Positions 24,607 through 38,700 of a stretch of DNA of 64,000 bases are shown piece by piece. Every line of letters starts with the position of its first letter. The first letter of the stretch is position 1. Under the pieces are notes generated by a model. That model did not search any database. It was given only the letters and a program-made list of their open reading frames with translations, and was not told the origin of the DNA. A program made the translations under genes and the position numbers. The DNA is from Archegozetes longisetosus (taxonomy: Eukaryota > Arthropoda > Arachnida > Sarcoptiformes > Trhypochthoniidae): assembly GCA_018873245.2 (NCBI GenBank), contig JAEMBT020000003.1:4855843-4919842 (forward strand), in the 5' to 3' direction.

Positions 24607-25102
24607 TAATAAAAGCTCGATATAATGAAGACTTAAGGGGTAAAAGTTTTCGTTCGTTACATCGGACTGTACGCTATGTCGAAAGTTAGAATATTTCAGA
24701 TTCTGGAGCAGATCTATCATTAGCTAATATTAACACAATCAACAGAAATACTTGTTTTAAAAATCTGTTATTTTGTTTGAATACTATTCTTAAAAACAAT
24801 AAAATCTAAAACCCAAAATTTAAAAATCAAAGTTTGATATGAGTCTTAAGTTGAATACTTAATTTTAATTCTTTTAGGAACTAGTGAAAGATCTGTTTAT
24901 AAGAAATGTACTTTATATCGAATGCTTACGTACTTCAGCGTACCTAAAGTATGTTCGTTATATCGAAATATCTTTTATATCGAGATTTGTTATATCGAAT
25001 GGATTTTAGCTTAATTTCACAGGGTTTTAGAACGGTATTTCTGTTATCTTCATTATAAAATGATGTTCATTACATCGAGATTCGTTATATCGAGTTTTAT
25101 TG
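24607..25102. mobile_element. Tc1/mariner-pogo-like MITE
   Basis: The TIRs contain AATAAAAGCTCGATATAA on the left and TTATATCGAGTTTTATTG on the right, flanked by TA on both sides (24605-24606 and 25103-25104). The interior carries further ATATCGA motifs. These ends and the TA target resemble pogo/Tigger elements. There is no transposase frame. Confidence 0.7.
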
Positions 25103-25505
25103 TATGTTTGTATCTACAGTAGATGTTAATACTAAATGAGAACCACTTCGATGAGCTTTACCATTACTAAATATTTTGAATAAAACCTCAATTAAACTAT
25201 AAAGAAATGAATTTCATAATTTGAGCCAATCTTAATCAGTTCATTGGTCAAAACTATTAATAAATTTGTGCCGAAGTTTCGTTCAATAAAAACCAATTCA
25301 ATTAAGACCCACAATAGACTGTTAAAAAATTTATGTTCGCATCATATAAACAAAAGTTCAATACATTCTGCCTTCAATTTAATTATAATAATATATGCAT
25401 TAATAAATCAAATTAAGTCGAGCTTTGTTATCAAAGCTGAAAACAAATTCAGTGATCGAAATAGAAATTTGACATAAATTAGTGAAAATGAGAAGACGAG
25501 TCAAT

Positions 25506-25948
25506 TCATAAAAATGTTTTCTTTTCCAACTCTGATCTGTAAATAAAAATTTAGAATCAATTTGAGGAAAACTAAACGAAAGCAAAATTGATAAACATTA
25601 AATACTTCAATTGTTTGCTGAAGTCTTCTTCGATGTTGTCATCGTCCCAATTGTCTTCCCATATATTAAGTTCTTCTTCGTTATCACATTTCTCTTTCCA
25701 TACTATGAATAATTAGATTTAAATGACATTAATTTAAGTGACAATAATAATTAAAATGACAACACAATAGGAATGAATGGGAGCATGCCTTAAGACATGT
25801 ATTGATACAAACCTTCTGCAGGAAACTCTTCGAACTCGTCGTCCTCTTCAAGTAATCCTAAATCTATTTTCTCATTCTTTTCCGATTTATTACTCGTATC
25901 TTTACTCAATTTTGAGTCTTTGCTGTCCTTTTCCTTCTTATCTGCCAT
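25506..25948 (-). CDS. SEM1: 26S proteasome subunit SEM1/DSS1
   Basis: A small acidic disordered subunit of the proteasome lid, also a BRCA2 and TREX-2 partner in animals. The exons 25813-25948, 25606-25702 and 25506-25536 join in phase to 87 aa. The hallmark blocks are present: [18 protein letters not shown] (exon 1), [19 protein letters not shown] (exon 2) and SELEK (exon 3). The acidic and Trp motifs of the family are all present. The start at 25948 (MADKKEKD) matches other SEM1 proteins, and an upstream in-frame ATG at 25993 is less likely. The Lys/Ser-rich N-terminus is somewhat longer than the human 70 aa protein. Confidence 0.93.
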
Positions 25949-26029
25949 TTCTTTATTATTAATAAGAACCGATTGAGTCAATGAATGATCCAATGATTTG
26001 CACTTTTTAAAAGTTTATAAAAATAGTCT

Positions 26030-26047
26030 AAAAGTGGCGCCACTTTT
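26030..26047. promoter_or_regulatory. 18-bp perfect palindrome upstream of SEM1
   Basis: AAAAGTGGCGCCACTTTT is perfectly palindromic and unusually GC-rich for this window. It lies 82 bp upstream of the SEM1 start codon on the minus strand. A core-promoter or factor-binding role is inferred from position only. Confidence 0.45.
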
Positions 26048-28474
26048 ACTAAAACTAATTCTTTCTGATTGCAAAACTTTGCACTTCGTTACAAAGTTTA
26101 GAAAATTGTCTAATATAGCTTCTCAGTCAGATCCATACTTTCGGATCAATTAAGTAAACGATTCCACGCTTTATTACATAAAACAATTGAAATATGGATC
26201 ATTTATAGATAGAAATTAAACTCTATTGCTATTGAATAGATAACAAGCAATATACCCCAAAACCTTATAGCTTTCTTTGTTTTAAACTCTATTTATGTAA
26301 TATAATTGACTTGAAGTAACTTTCGATAGAATAGTTATTTAACATTTTGTTTAATGTAATCTTTTGAATCTGAAGTGAAATCAACAAAATTGGAATTTAA
26401 TGCTCGACTTTTAGTTTTTCAACCATTAATCACTAAATGAGTTTTATTTAATCTTCACACACATCTATCATTCAGTTTGAATACATCACAATCAAGGTTT
26501 AGTTTTAGAAAACTTCATATAATTACATAATAGAGATCTTATCGGTTTTAGCTCATGTTAAACGAAATCATAAATCTTGTAATCTTTTAATGCTATTAAT
26601 AAATGTTAAATTTAGGCCTAAATACTTGTTATTTAAACTATAATTAGAAGCAAATAGCTGATGACTTCAAAGATTATGAATCTTAATACTAGAACAACAC
26701 TCAAAAATTACTCCAATTCTGACTGAAACTTACACTAACTTCAGTAATAGATTTTCAATAACCTTAAAACAGCTTCGAGAATATGCACAGAGAATAAACT
26801 TTGAAATGTTGTTGGATTAGCGCTATCTGTAATGCTATTTCAGTTAGAAACAGAACTTTATAGCACTGACCCGATCATATGCTATTTAGTAGAAAAATTA
26901 GTAGTCCATCAACTTTAGAGCCGATAGAAGGACACAATTCTTTCCCTAATTAAGTCAAACTCGTTGAACTTATTATCACAAACTCTAATCTAATAAATTT
27001 TTGTGCTTTAATAATGAATAATGATTAATAAAACAGATAAAATCTTGAAAAACCTATTAATTAAATTAAACGAAAAATGAGAATTGAATAAGATTTACTG
27101 GAATGTAAAAGTTTAATTAAAATTGCGGTAATTTGCCAGTAGTATCTGTCCGATAAGCTGAATAATAACTTTGGAAAAGTCATAAAATTGAAAAATTCTA
27201 TTCGTTATACCAGTAGTAAAAATGCCTTTGTAAGAAACTAGCGCAACCATAACAAAACGTTTTAACAATAATCACCATTTCTATTGTCATTATTCAGTAG
27301 TGTTATTATTCATTTTATCCAATTTTTATTATCTTCAACTTTAAACTTTCCGCAATAATGATTTTTTTTACTTCAAAAAAGACTTAACCTAAACCTGTAT
27401 TTTTCAATGTATGAGAAAATTTTGTTAATTATGCTAAACCTTCGGTCAAAGATTCAAAATTAACTTAAGGTTTGAAATTAAATCGATATATAGTAAGAGA
27501 AAATAACTAATAGCTACAGAAAAAAATTTTGATGAACAGTAAGCTGTTGTTGGCATAGATATATTGACTTGATGCGCATACAAATACAGGTATAGGTATT
27601 TTAATAGGCTTTTTATTTGACTTTTGGATTAGGAGCAACTCAAACTTGCTTGATTTTCAATTTTTAATTAGCCAAGTTCGATAAATATCGAATCTTGCGA
27701 ATAATTTATGCTTTCATTTCCTAATTGATAGTTCTTTAATCTTAGTTTTTGAGCCTATGATTTTCAAGGGTATTCTCATTTTAGTTGATTATCATTTATT
27801 CCCTGAGCAATGGTTGGAATTTTGCTTTAAAATCTGATTTATGAATCAAAATATTGAATAGTTTATTCGTAAACTAACGTTAAATTCAATGCTAATCTAA
27901 GAAACATTTAAAGTAATGCTAAATTGAATGATAAATTAATTTGGCACATAATATCAAGTGATAGGATGTAAATACAAATACTTGAGAACATTTTCCTTGA
28001 CTTTGATGCACGAACTGTGGCGAAGTCAATGGCAAGTATTGGATACACGAAAACACGAATTCAATAAATAAAGGACTTTTGTAAAGGATAACAATACTAT
28101 TACTATTGGGATCAAATGATGCATATTTCATGCACTACATTATACTATATTATAAGTTTATTATTGTATTAGATAGAGATCAGTAGATTGTTAGCCCTTA
28201 TCGTGGTTTTCGCGGCTCTGATAAATTCAGAAGCAGTTTTTCAATCCATAATTCAAGTTTAAAAATCAGATTAAATAATAAATTTACATTGAATTTTATA
28301 TATTTACTCATGATCGCTTCAATACCTGTACATAGTTTTGATTTGTTGTCAGGATGTTAACACTAATATCGATCGCTTCTTTATTCAAGTACTTTGCACT
28401 CTTCATTCAGTGTTTGATGTTTGTATAAAGTATTAATCGTATTACTGTATAACTTACTTTCAGAGATGATTGTT

Positions 28475-29152
28475 TGAAATGGCTCCTCTTTGTTTGATCA
28501 AAATTCATTTGATCAAAACCCCTGTTTAACTACCCCGAGAGTCAATTGAGCCCTGTATTCAATAATGAATTACTCTGATTTGAAATACCCATTTATGACA
28601 TTTTCTAGGAGTTACTCAAATAAAACTGGTATGATATACTTGCAAATTTTATTTTTGCATCTGTAATAATCTTTATCTTTATATGAAATATACTTTTGGT
28701 AAATATAATTATCAACAATTGCTGAATCAATTGATTTAGTAGACTTGATAAAATAAAGCGAAGCATTCATTATAATTGAGAAAAATCACCAATTTATCAA
28801 TGAAGTTATTTGACTGAAAACTAATATGAATGAAAGTTATATGAGGTTTTATTGTTTAAATACTAGTTATTTAAAAATAATCTGTGAAAGTCACGTAGTT
28901 TCTATTCCTTAGGGACAGCTCTGGTATTAAATCTAAGATTTCTTTAATCTCTGAAACACATGTTATTTCGTGATTATTCATTAATCTAACAAATTAAATC
29001 TGAATCCAGTTGAGAGTTTAGTTTATTTTTGAGTTTGAAAACGGGATAATTTTTTTGAGAATAAACAATTTAGGGGATTGGAAACAGAGTTTAATTTTGA
29101 TCAAATGAATTTTGATCATGTGAATTTTGATCAAACGAAGTGCTCCCTTTGA
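28475..29152. mobile_element. TIR element with tandem TTTTGATCAAA-type arms
   Basis: The left arm (28475-28540) and right arm (29080-29152) are inverted copies. They consist of two (left) and three (right) copies of a unit containing TTTGATCAAAATTCA, followed by a CCCTGTTTAAC-like and AAACAGAGTT-like inner part. The interior of about 540 bp is non-coding. Its architecture resembles the element at 133-831. Confidence 0.65.
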
Positions 29153-29426
29153 AATATGCAAACATCTTTCTGGAGTCTATTATTATGGGAAGGATGTTAT
29201 AATTATTTTCTACTAAATTGATGCATTAGGGTTCTGTCAAATCTTTACAGTTTTAAAGCTTATTTTTAGATTCACAAGTATTATATAATCACTTCACGAG
29301 AAGTTATTGTTAGCGACTTGTTTTAAAACTGAACTATCAATTTATGAAATAGCATTTCTATTTTTATTGGATCGTATCGACCACTAGTAACTCGTTTTCT
29401 CAATTCAATTATTGTCAGTTTCATCA

Positions 29427-29429
<3 letters not shown>

Positions 29430-29482
<53 letters not shown>
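29430..29482. repeat. (GA)n microsatellite
   Basis: An uninterrupted GA dinucleotide run of about 26 units. The minus-strand open frame covering it is an artefact of the repeat. Confidence 0.95.
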
Positions 29483-29486
<4 letters not shown>

Positions 29487-29796
29487 ATGAAAACAATCTA
29501 ATAGCGTGTAATTCTAACAATAAAATACTGACAATACTATTGAATTGGATTGTAATTTTACGCATAATGACCAATGCATTGAAAAGGCATTTAGGATGAC
29601 CTGTCCTTGTTTTGATGAAATCATACACAGTTCATGACGAATAGAAATGAAATAACATAAGAATATGCGTGTAATCACAATCGCTTAAATATTGGTAAAT
29701 AGCCTTCAGGCTTACAAATGTTCTAGTAATAAATCATAATTTACTGAATAACTAATTCAAGTTCAATAAAATCAATGTTTCGAGGTACAGGATGAT

Positions 29797-29856
29797 GAGC
29801 AGTCCCACGAACAGAATCATGTCTCGGAGCAGTCCTATCAATGGAATCATGTCTTA
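29797..29856. repeat. Two-copy 30-bp tandem repeat
   Basis: A unit starting GAGCAGTCC and ending ATCATGTCT occurs twice head to tail with a few mismatches. Confidence 0.7.
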
Positions 29857-30290
29857 GAAGAGGGAAACCTTTAACCTTTTGAGTGTATGAGCTTCAACAG
29901 AGTTATCAGTGAGCGCAGTGGAAAAATGCCACTATTGCCTCAATTAAGTGATGAATTGATAGGATAGTATTGTTTTCTAAAAAGCAATTCGTTTCATAGC
30001 TGACCCACTTTTGATAATAATCGTGGTTTCAAGCAATGCATTGATATCGCACTGATAGATAACCGATTTTAGTTGCTTTACTTGGATTATTGTCGATTTC
30101 GTGCTGAATTTGATTTGAATAATTTATCATTTTTCTCTTTTATTACTGTACTTCGCATCTAATAAAAACGTTAAACTATACCAACTCTTAGTTGGTTTGC
30201 CTCACGTATAACCTAAAAAATAATGTTACACTCTTTTCATCAATTGATAACCTTTTTGCCCTTTTTCTTATAATGAAAATACCATCAAGT

Positions 30291-30293
<3 letters not shown>

Positions 30294-30331
<38 letters not shown>
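30294..30331. repeat. (CT)n microsatellite
   Basis: An uninterrupted CT run of about 19 units, 0.9 kb from the GA run and in the opposite strand sense. Confidence 0.95.
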
Positions 30332-30335
<4 letters not shown>

Positions 30336-31907
30336 CTATTTTCATACAAACGCTTCAATTGTAGAAATTTGATAGTATTTATTATTTTTTAAGTCAGAAA
30401 ATAATTTATTTTTCACATAAGGCAGTACTTCTCACGTTTCAAACAGAAGCGCAATTTCGGACTTTTCAAGTTATGATCGCACACAATACTTCCTTAACTC
30501 TGGATTACTTGTGTGTCTGATTGTTATACAAGAAACATGTGAAGCATGTGGAGCATGAGTTTGATCATCAAGAACTTGAACCTCATCAAAATGAATGGAT
30601 GAATGAGCAAATTAAAGAATTGCATAAAATGGGCGAATGCCAGAATATAAAGGAAAACACATATGGTAGGGGAAGGCAGGTCAACCACATAACTGCTAAT
30701 GTATCAAATGAAATTTAATGTCTGCGATAATTCCACTTCGAGGAAATCAAGTAAATTACTTTATAGTATAAAATAATTCAACTTTGCGCACAAATAAAAA
30801 TTAAAAAACAAAAAAATTGAAAAATAAATTTGAACTTAGATCGCGGAAGAATAACATAACGATAAGAAATCAATATAAAACAAATTAATTTTATTTGAAA
30901 ATACAAATTTTCTCAACATATATGGTTTTATGTACAATAAAAAAGATACATTAAAAATTGCAATCGAAAGAATGTCGAAATTAAGTTATGGACAACATAA
31001 TCTTACATCGAGAGTCATAACTGTTGATTATTGCTTTAAAAAAAGCTGTATCATTTTTTGCATAGTTTGGCTTTATTCCTACTTATAAAGACAATGAATT
31101 TATAATGATGTATACAATAACTATTACTTTCCTCATATAAATGACTAGTTATAAGCAAGGCTTCAATTTGGTGTCAGCTATATAGCTATAAGTGCTTAAA
31201 ACTTTTTTTTAGTTCATAATTTCATTTATATAAAAATACCTCATTTCATATCAATAGTTTATAAATAACTTTGAAATAACATTTAGATATATTGTCATTC
31301 GCTTATAAATAGTTAAACTTTTTTCATGAATAATTTGCATACTTTATACTGAGATGAAGGTGAGAAAAGATTGCTTACATTCGTGACGATACTACAGCGC
31401 TTATCAATTTAGAAATAATTATTATTATATGTGTCATTACTAGATTCATATTTTATATTATTTTTGTTGAATGCAAGCAACGAGAAATTCTATTATCCTT
31501 ATATACTGTAAATGTGAATTTTTCAGAAGGTCATTCAAACCCATATAATATAATCATTTTAAGCACATTAAGTAATAAAAGTTTTCTTCAATCTTATTTT
31601 ATACCTATATAGAGAATCAAATATCAGTAGCGTTTGCATTAAAGCTACACAATCGAGCTATCATTTAATTGGTATAATCTTGTTCTTTGAAAATCCTTTA
31701 ACTCATGAATCATGACTTATCATATAATTGGTAAATTTCTTAGAAAAAAAACTCGACTAACATTCACTCTTTCAGTAGGATTGAGTAATCCTATTAAGTT
31801 TAATAGGAAATGTTCAAGTGTTAAATGTGAAAATCTGTCAGATGTAATACTGTTGAAAAGAGAGTAATAAAAAATTGGTTGTATACAATGAAAAATATCA
31901 CAAAATC

Positions 31908-34900
31908 TCAAAAGTAAACAGTTAAATCAGGTAACCCTGAAGATGAGCTATGCAATGTTCTTCTCAGTGGGATCACACTAACATCTGGATCAAGTTCTGT
32001 TTGTCTAATCACCGCATTGTTATGCTCATTGTTACTATGAATATTATTGTTGTTATTATGATTTGATGATGAGTTAGCTTTTATAGCAATAGATGAAGAG
32101 TAATGATGGTCATAGTTGTCTCTCCTTTCGTCCTCCCAGGTCAACTTTTTGACTCTTCTTGGAATAGAGCCCTGAGGCCATTTGATGACACTAATCCTAG
32201 ACGCAGTGCCGGTCATGTTAGGGGGAGGCGGAGGACTGTTAGAGCCTAAAGAACTGGGTATGTTTCTAATTAGATCAGTTCTTTCACCTGATGATACAAT
32301 AGTCTCATTAGACGACGCATCACTCACTATAGCACTGTCTGGATCTAATCGCGTTATATTTGTTCTGGTTGCTGGCATATTAAAAATTGGGTTTTCTACA
32401 CCTCTTGTGCCAACTGAACAGATACTTGGATTGATTGTAGTATCCGTTAAAACACCGACTTTATTGTGCTTTATTGATGTCAATGATGAAGAAGTATTGC
32501 GTCGTGAACTTGAACTTTCATGACGGATTCTACTTTGATTGGCAGCTGAACTATCAGATGAATTTGATGAAGTGGCTGAAGCCGAAACATATTTTCGATG
32601 CTTAAGTACATGCAGTGTAAGAGCGATTATAATTATAAATAAAGTGCCTAATAGGACACCCAAAACGATCACTAAAATGATGGCTGATGAACTGGAAGGG
32701 TTGAAAAAGTTGGCATGATTTAACATATTTACGTCAACTGCTGGCAGATTCCCCTGCTCTAAATCAACATTTCTTCCAAATGATTTCAGTACTTGGGGCG
32801 AGAAGTGCACCACAACTGATGCACTGGCACTTCTTGGTGGTGAACCACTGTCTTGTGCATAGGCTATTAAATGACATTCAGTTGTATTGAGCAATTTTAG
32901 ATTCTTAACTCTCAATTGTCCCTCGTTTGAAACGGAAAATATTTTTGCATGAGGTCCCCTCAATGAAAGTTGAATAACATCTCCGTCGTCAGCATCTGAT
33001 GCGTGAATTTCTCCTATTATTGAATTATTTCTTAGTCTCGATTCAGAAACATGAAAAACATAATTGTTTTGAGTTAGTACAGGGTCGTGTTCATTGACAT
33101 TAATCACATTAACAGTGATTCGAGTGACATCACTTTGTCTTCCATCGGATACCATAACCCTAAACGTATAGAACTTATGTTTTTCATAGTCCAGCGATTT
33201 GGTGAGTATTATCTCTCCGGTATTTCTAACACCAAAATGTTGTTCTTCATCATCTAATATCTGGAACTGCATGCCGGTGGCAGAGATTTTGTCAGAATTT
33301 AATTGTAACGATCTAGTAGTGTGTACAGTTAGCACAACATGTCCCGGAGGCATACTTTCCAAAAGGGATGTGCTATAGTTTGATTGAACAAATCTTATAT
33401 CAGGCAATACGAGTTGCCTTCGGTTAAGAACTGTTAGCGTAGTTAATGCGTAACGATCTCGATTATCGACTTGTGTCGCTCTTACCACTAATGTTAATGG
33501 AAGATTTATTGCAGGCACTAAAGGCTTCTTCAGAGTCACATCTCCAAACTTAGGATCAATCATAAAGAACGAGTTCTCCTTCGATTCTGAATTGAACGAA
33601 TAGATTATAGGCGACCGGATCCCTCCATCTGGATCTTCAGCTTGAATTGGTCGCGGAGATATTACTAATTGCTCTCCAGCCCGTTGATGATCGGGCAACG
33701 TTGCCGTATATTTGTCGTCAACAAATCTAGGATTTTGATCGTCTGAATCCAATACGTTGACGGTGACAGTAGTGGTGGCACTATTAGGGGGATTTCCCTG
33801 ATCTTGAGCCCTTATTGTAACCCAAAATTTGGGCAAAGTCTCATAATCTACAGGTGCACTTAATATGAGGGTTCCTTCGAGTTGGCTCGTAAAGCGGAGC
33901 AAATGGGAAAAGGGTCCCGGCTCCACATAATACTCAACTGTAGAGAATGGGCCCAGTTGGTCCTGATCAATAGCACGAATGTTTTGCATGACTACACTTC
34001 CGACTACAGTCACTTCACTTATATTGACAACATATGGTAGGCCTATCCATTCAGGCTTATTATCATTGGCGTCAGTAATTAAAATGCGTATCGGAATTAT
34101 TATACTTTGATCATTAGTGTATTTTTTCTTGCACTTCACTCCTATTATCACACTTTGCTCGCCCTCAACTCCTTCTTTGTCCAGTTTTTTAATAAGTATC
34201 AGATCCTTTGTTCCGTCCGCAATCTTGATCGGTATGTCTGAATTAGTCGGCCATCGACTTTGTGACTGATGCGGTGCCAACGATAACTCAATGTCTCCAT
34301 CGGTAGAAGCATTGCCAATAACCTAAATTATTAATCAAAAAAAGTTATTCTACTGCAGGAATACTTGAATTTATCGAACAAAAAATGAAATAAAGATTTA
34401 TTAAGTTGTTTGGGGCAAAAGTATTGTAGAGCTAATTTGTCATTTAAGTTTTTGATGTCAATAGAATTGCGTTTGAATGCTCTTCTTTGTGTGGATTCAT
34501 TCCTCAAACAAGTTATGCATGAATGAAGCAATTTAAATGTCAAATTTGCACCTCACAGGTAATCATCTTGAGTCATAGTTGTACAACAATCCTAGTAAGT
34601 TATTGTGCCGCAAAATTGCATCCAAAACTCATAATTCATTTGACACTAATTTAATTTAAATTTATATCTATATTAAGGTTAAAAATTCTTTTTGTTCTTT
34701 TAATATGATTTTAAAGTGTTAATCAAATTTTTGCAAAGGAGGTTATTTATTTGACTTTTGTTGTGTTTATGAACTCTTGATTGCCTTAATATAAAACTTT
34801 TATCTCAAATCAATTCGCTGTTATGAATTCGTGACTTCTATCTACTCCATATTTGGCATATAAAGCATGCAAATGACGAGATCTTCTTATTATGGATAAT

Positions 34901-35786
34901 GGCTCAACAAATTTTATATCGTTTTTAAACTATAGATCTCAGTTCTTTGATAACCCAACACAACATTACGGCCTACATAATTGAAGTTGTGATAAGATAC
35001 TTTGAGTAAAGATAACTATTATCAGCTATTTTAAAGTTTTATTTATGACCTCTCGCTCAAAATGCTACTGAAACATTTTAAGCACCAATTATTATTATAT
35101 AGATTCTTGAGCACCAATTATTATTGTATAGATTTTTTCAGTCGATTTAGGCTCGTTAATTAACAAAAATTATTGCTAATCATCTAATAACTGAGCAAAC
35201 TTAGTTTAATTGATTAGACATTAGAGTATGATCTAATCATAAGCTATAAAGACTTAAGGTTCATTAGCTCATTCATTATTTATTATTATTACCTAATTAT
35301 TCAAAGCACTAATTTTATGACTACGAACTTCTATTGAAATCAAGTTTTCCTTAAGGAAATTTTTTCTTATTCTCTTCGACTGTAGTTCGCAATTAAAAGA
35401 ACGAAAAAATCACATCTCAAGCGTACATTAGAACCTGCTTTTAATAAATTCAAAGAATGTCTTTTTCAACTGTTGGCGTTTATCAGTTTTATATGTGATA
35501 AAGTTATTATTAAATTAAAAATCAGTTGTTTTTGATCCGGACAAATGAAACCTTATGAACTATTGTAACAAATAATAAGCAATTAAGTTGGTTACTTAAT
35601 TACCTTTATGCTTCCGATAACACTATTAACTGGAAGTGCTTCATTTACGGTAAATGTTTCAGACGACCCGCCATGTGATAAGAAGCAGAGATTGTCTTGA
35701 GCTGAAGATAGAACTACAAATATTTGTAGTGTTGTTATCCAATAAATTAGCTTTAATTCCGTTAAAGGCATTCTTAAGTTAAACAA
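31908..35786 (-). CDS. Short cadherin, protocadherin-15/Cad99C-like ectodomain
   Basis: Type I membrane adhesion protein. The exons are 35604-35786 (signal peptide, first residues) and 31908-34322, joined in phase 0 across a 1.28 kb intron, giving 865 aa. There are five extracellular cadherin repeats, with linker motifs DANDNKP, DSDDQNP and NVNEHDP and DRE-like DYE motifs. The linker after repeat 3 has lost the canonical calcium motif. A single transmembrane helix (SAIILVIVLGVLLGTLFIII, about residue 608 on) is followed by a Ser/Asn-rich cytoplasmic tail with a polyproline patch (SPPPPPN). The tail ends VYF, a possible class II PDZ ligand. The stretch WIGLPYVVNISEVTVVGSVV resembles the N-terminal repeats of protocadherin-15/Cad99C, but that protein has 11 repeats, so orthology is not claimed. 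No beta-catenin-binding tail is evident. Confidence 0.92.
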
Positions 35787-38700
35787 TTGGATATCACGCC
35801 ATAATTATTTGTATATGAAGTAGACAAACATTGTAGTAATAAATAATATTTTGGCACTAATATAGTGACAACACTGTAAAAGTTACTCCAATATAGTGAC
35901 AGCACTGTAAAAGTTATTCCAATACAAAGTTGACACAATACTCGCAATATTGCTTTAAAAGTTGATACAGTAATGTGTTATGCTTATTAGGTTTACAAAC
36001 ATTACACTCTAATTCAGTTTACATAGTATATAGACTTTTAAGTCAGTGAACCATTAATTGAAAATCAAATTTTCGAATCCATAAGCTGTTGAATAATTTA
36101 GGTGTTTGTTAATAATTGAAACGCAACTCGAGTGAATAAGAAAGAGCACTTTTAGCGTTTAAACGTTGAGAACTAAGTTACACATTACACAAGCTGACGG
36201 AGTGAACACACAATCAGTTTAGGGATTTCTTCCTCAAAAGCTGAGGGGAATGTGTATTATTGCATATATGGGCGCATTTATAGAGAGCAAGTGGGACGAC
36301 GCGCACATTAATACTTTAGTTCATACAATGCAAGTCTAATATGGTTGAGGCACTAAAGCATACAGTGGTTTAAGAAAAGACCAGCATCTTATACCTTTGA
36401 GAAGAGCAGATGCTTCATGACAAGCCGTCGGCAGTTCGTGCAGCGCTACCTCAAAATAGGCACTTCATAGATGGTTAAAAAGCTGAAGCTCAACCAATAC
36501 AAAGGACTTCCCGTTCTGAGTGCTTGCCCGAGAATGCGTGCTATAGTAATACACGATGAGAACCAAAGCTGATCTCAAGATCAACCAACTGTTACTATCT
36601 TTCGAAGGACGAAAAAGTGTGTGTGTTATTCAATAGAAGCAACAATACCATTGACTCATTGCAAGTCATGCAACTTCTTTGTCATCGCCACTATTTCGTA
36701 TGGAATTGTCTTAAAAAACTCCTTTACTTTTTAACGTTTGGCACAATCCTCATAAGTATTGACCATTAATAGAGTTTATTTTTCTTCACACGATCGCTCT
36801 AATTATGACATTAATTGATGTTAAGTAAATATCAATGCGATTTTGGAAAAGATGTTGAACCACTCAGTATTATTTACTCGTTTGGAATTCGATTTCTTTT
36901 ATATAGTTTAAAGAGTTATAACAATTGGATGAATAGTTTTATGAAAAACAAAGTTCGTATCAAACAAAAAAGTCTTGTTTTGTTCAATTGCCAATAATTG
37001 AATAGAAGTGACATAAATGCGAAGTATAGACACAATAGAATCAATAGATAGATTTTATAAAACTTCGTAAACTGCTTACAAATAAATAGAAAAGCACTTT
37101 GACTTATCAATTGGTTATAAGTGTAAAAGTCCAGAACTAATGTTTGCTATTTTAGAAGCACAGACACAAGTGTTTGATTTATATATACTCAATTGAAGAA
37201 ACAATGCACACTTACATATGCAGTACTTCTAGAAAATGGTTCTTTTCATTATGTATTCTTCTTTCTAGTTGCAAAACAATGACGACCGGATGCAACAACA
37301 GAGTACTACTCATTTGATTAATTGGTTCCATACAATTCAATGTTTCTTTCATGCACACAGACAATCCAAGAAAGTATATTCGACCTCAAAACACAAGTGT
37401 CTTATAAATCAAAATCGCACTAAGAATTGAATAATCATTAAAGTATACTTGAAACTAAATTCTAGATTTGCAGTGATCTTATTGGCACTTTGCGATGCAC
37501 TGCACAACCGATTCTACTGTTTGTTGACTACTAAACCGCACTCGATTGAGTTCACTTTGTTGCAGATCGTTCATAACAGGCACACCTTCGCAATGGAAAT
37601 AGTAATAGTAATAGTATCTGATATTTCATATACTGTATGTGAAAGCAATGACAGCACCTGGTCGTTGAGACAGACTCTGCAGGAAATGCACTGATTCGGA
37701 ACAGGGGCTCCACGGAAGAGTAGTCTTGCAAAGTTATATCGCCAATAAAGTAACTAGGCAACCATCTTGCACACAACAACGAAAGCATTTATTGGAAGAA
37801 ATTGCCGAACGCTATGTTTCCAGTATACATCTTCATATGCAGTGCTTGACCCAAAAATATTGCTTAACGGGTATTACATAAAGATCAATGAACACTAACA
37901 CAACGCTTGTCCAATGCGATTATTTATTAACCGACAGTCACAGTTTGTTAACTTATGCTATACTTCTATAGTTTTCTTGCAATGTTGCCCGAAGACAAGC
38001 GCTTAAATATTTTATAATATTATGCAATATTAACACTTAGTATAAAATTCTATTATTAAATTTAATATGAAGCGCCTCTAACTCTAAACCATTTGTACGA
38101 GAATTGCATCCGCGTGTACGGCGTAAGACTAATGCCTGTAAGTGCACTAAACTTATACAAAACATTTGAACACTTGTTCACTCTCCTAAATGAAGCAACT
38201 ACTGATGCTTATGATGAGATGCACCTGCGATAACCATTTGGCTTCCATTTAATAAGACCTAACAAGTCACTGAAACAGGCTATCAAACCATTAGGTTTTC
38301 AAAGTGCTCTCTCCAGAGATCACTCGTTAATGACTTTCGCCCATTATTAGAGATCTATCTAAATATGCGACTGAATAGAATAAATCACTTTTGGTATGTA
38401 TTTCTGTTATTTGAATGCTTTATCTAATATGTAAGTATTATGAACATTAAATATTCATTTTGAAAGTCGATCTCTTTCAGTATTCAATTTCAATTTGTCT
38501 GTATTTCAATGGATATTATGAAAGTATAAAACTATTTTCTCAGTCATTAGAGCTAAATTGATGCCAGCTTTGATGTCTTGGGATATGCTATTGACTGACT
38601 AACCTTGAAATGATAGAAGATATGGGATGTCATGTTGCAAAATAGTAGGATTCATTCAAACTTGAGAACTGTCTTTTAGATGTAGTTGCATTAGTATTTA

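Larger units (their letters stand above)
26048..31907. other. Long intergenic stretch with repeats
   Basis: No gene is supported over almost 6 kb. It contains the TIR element at 28475-29152, a GA microsatellite, a CT microsatellite and a 30 bp two-copy tandem. The small open frames over the microsatellites are artefacts. The right-hand end (30.8-31.9 kb) is likely the cadherin 3' region. Confidence 0.5.

Noticed and set aside
29323..30392. Two open frames with long runs of Leu-Ser repeats
   Set aside because: They are translations of the GA and CT microsatellites and have no coding features outside the repeat.
30521..30718. 65-codon plus-strand frame (KKHVKHVEHEFDHQ...)
   Set aside because: Isolated, no start context, no splice partners and no family; an E/H-rich chance frame or transposon debris is more likely.
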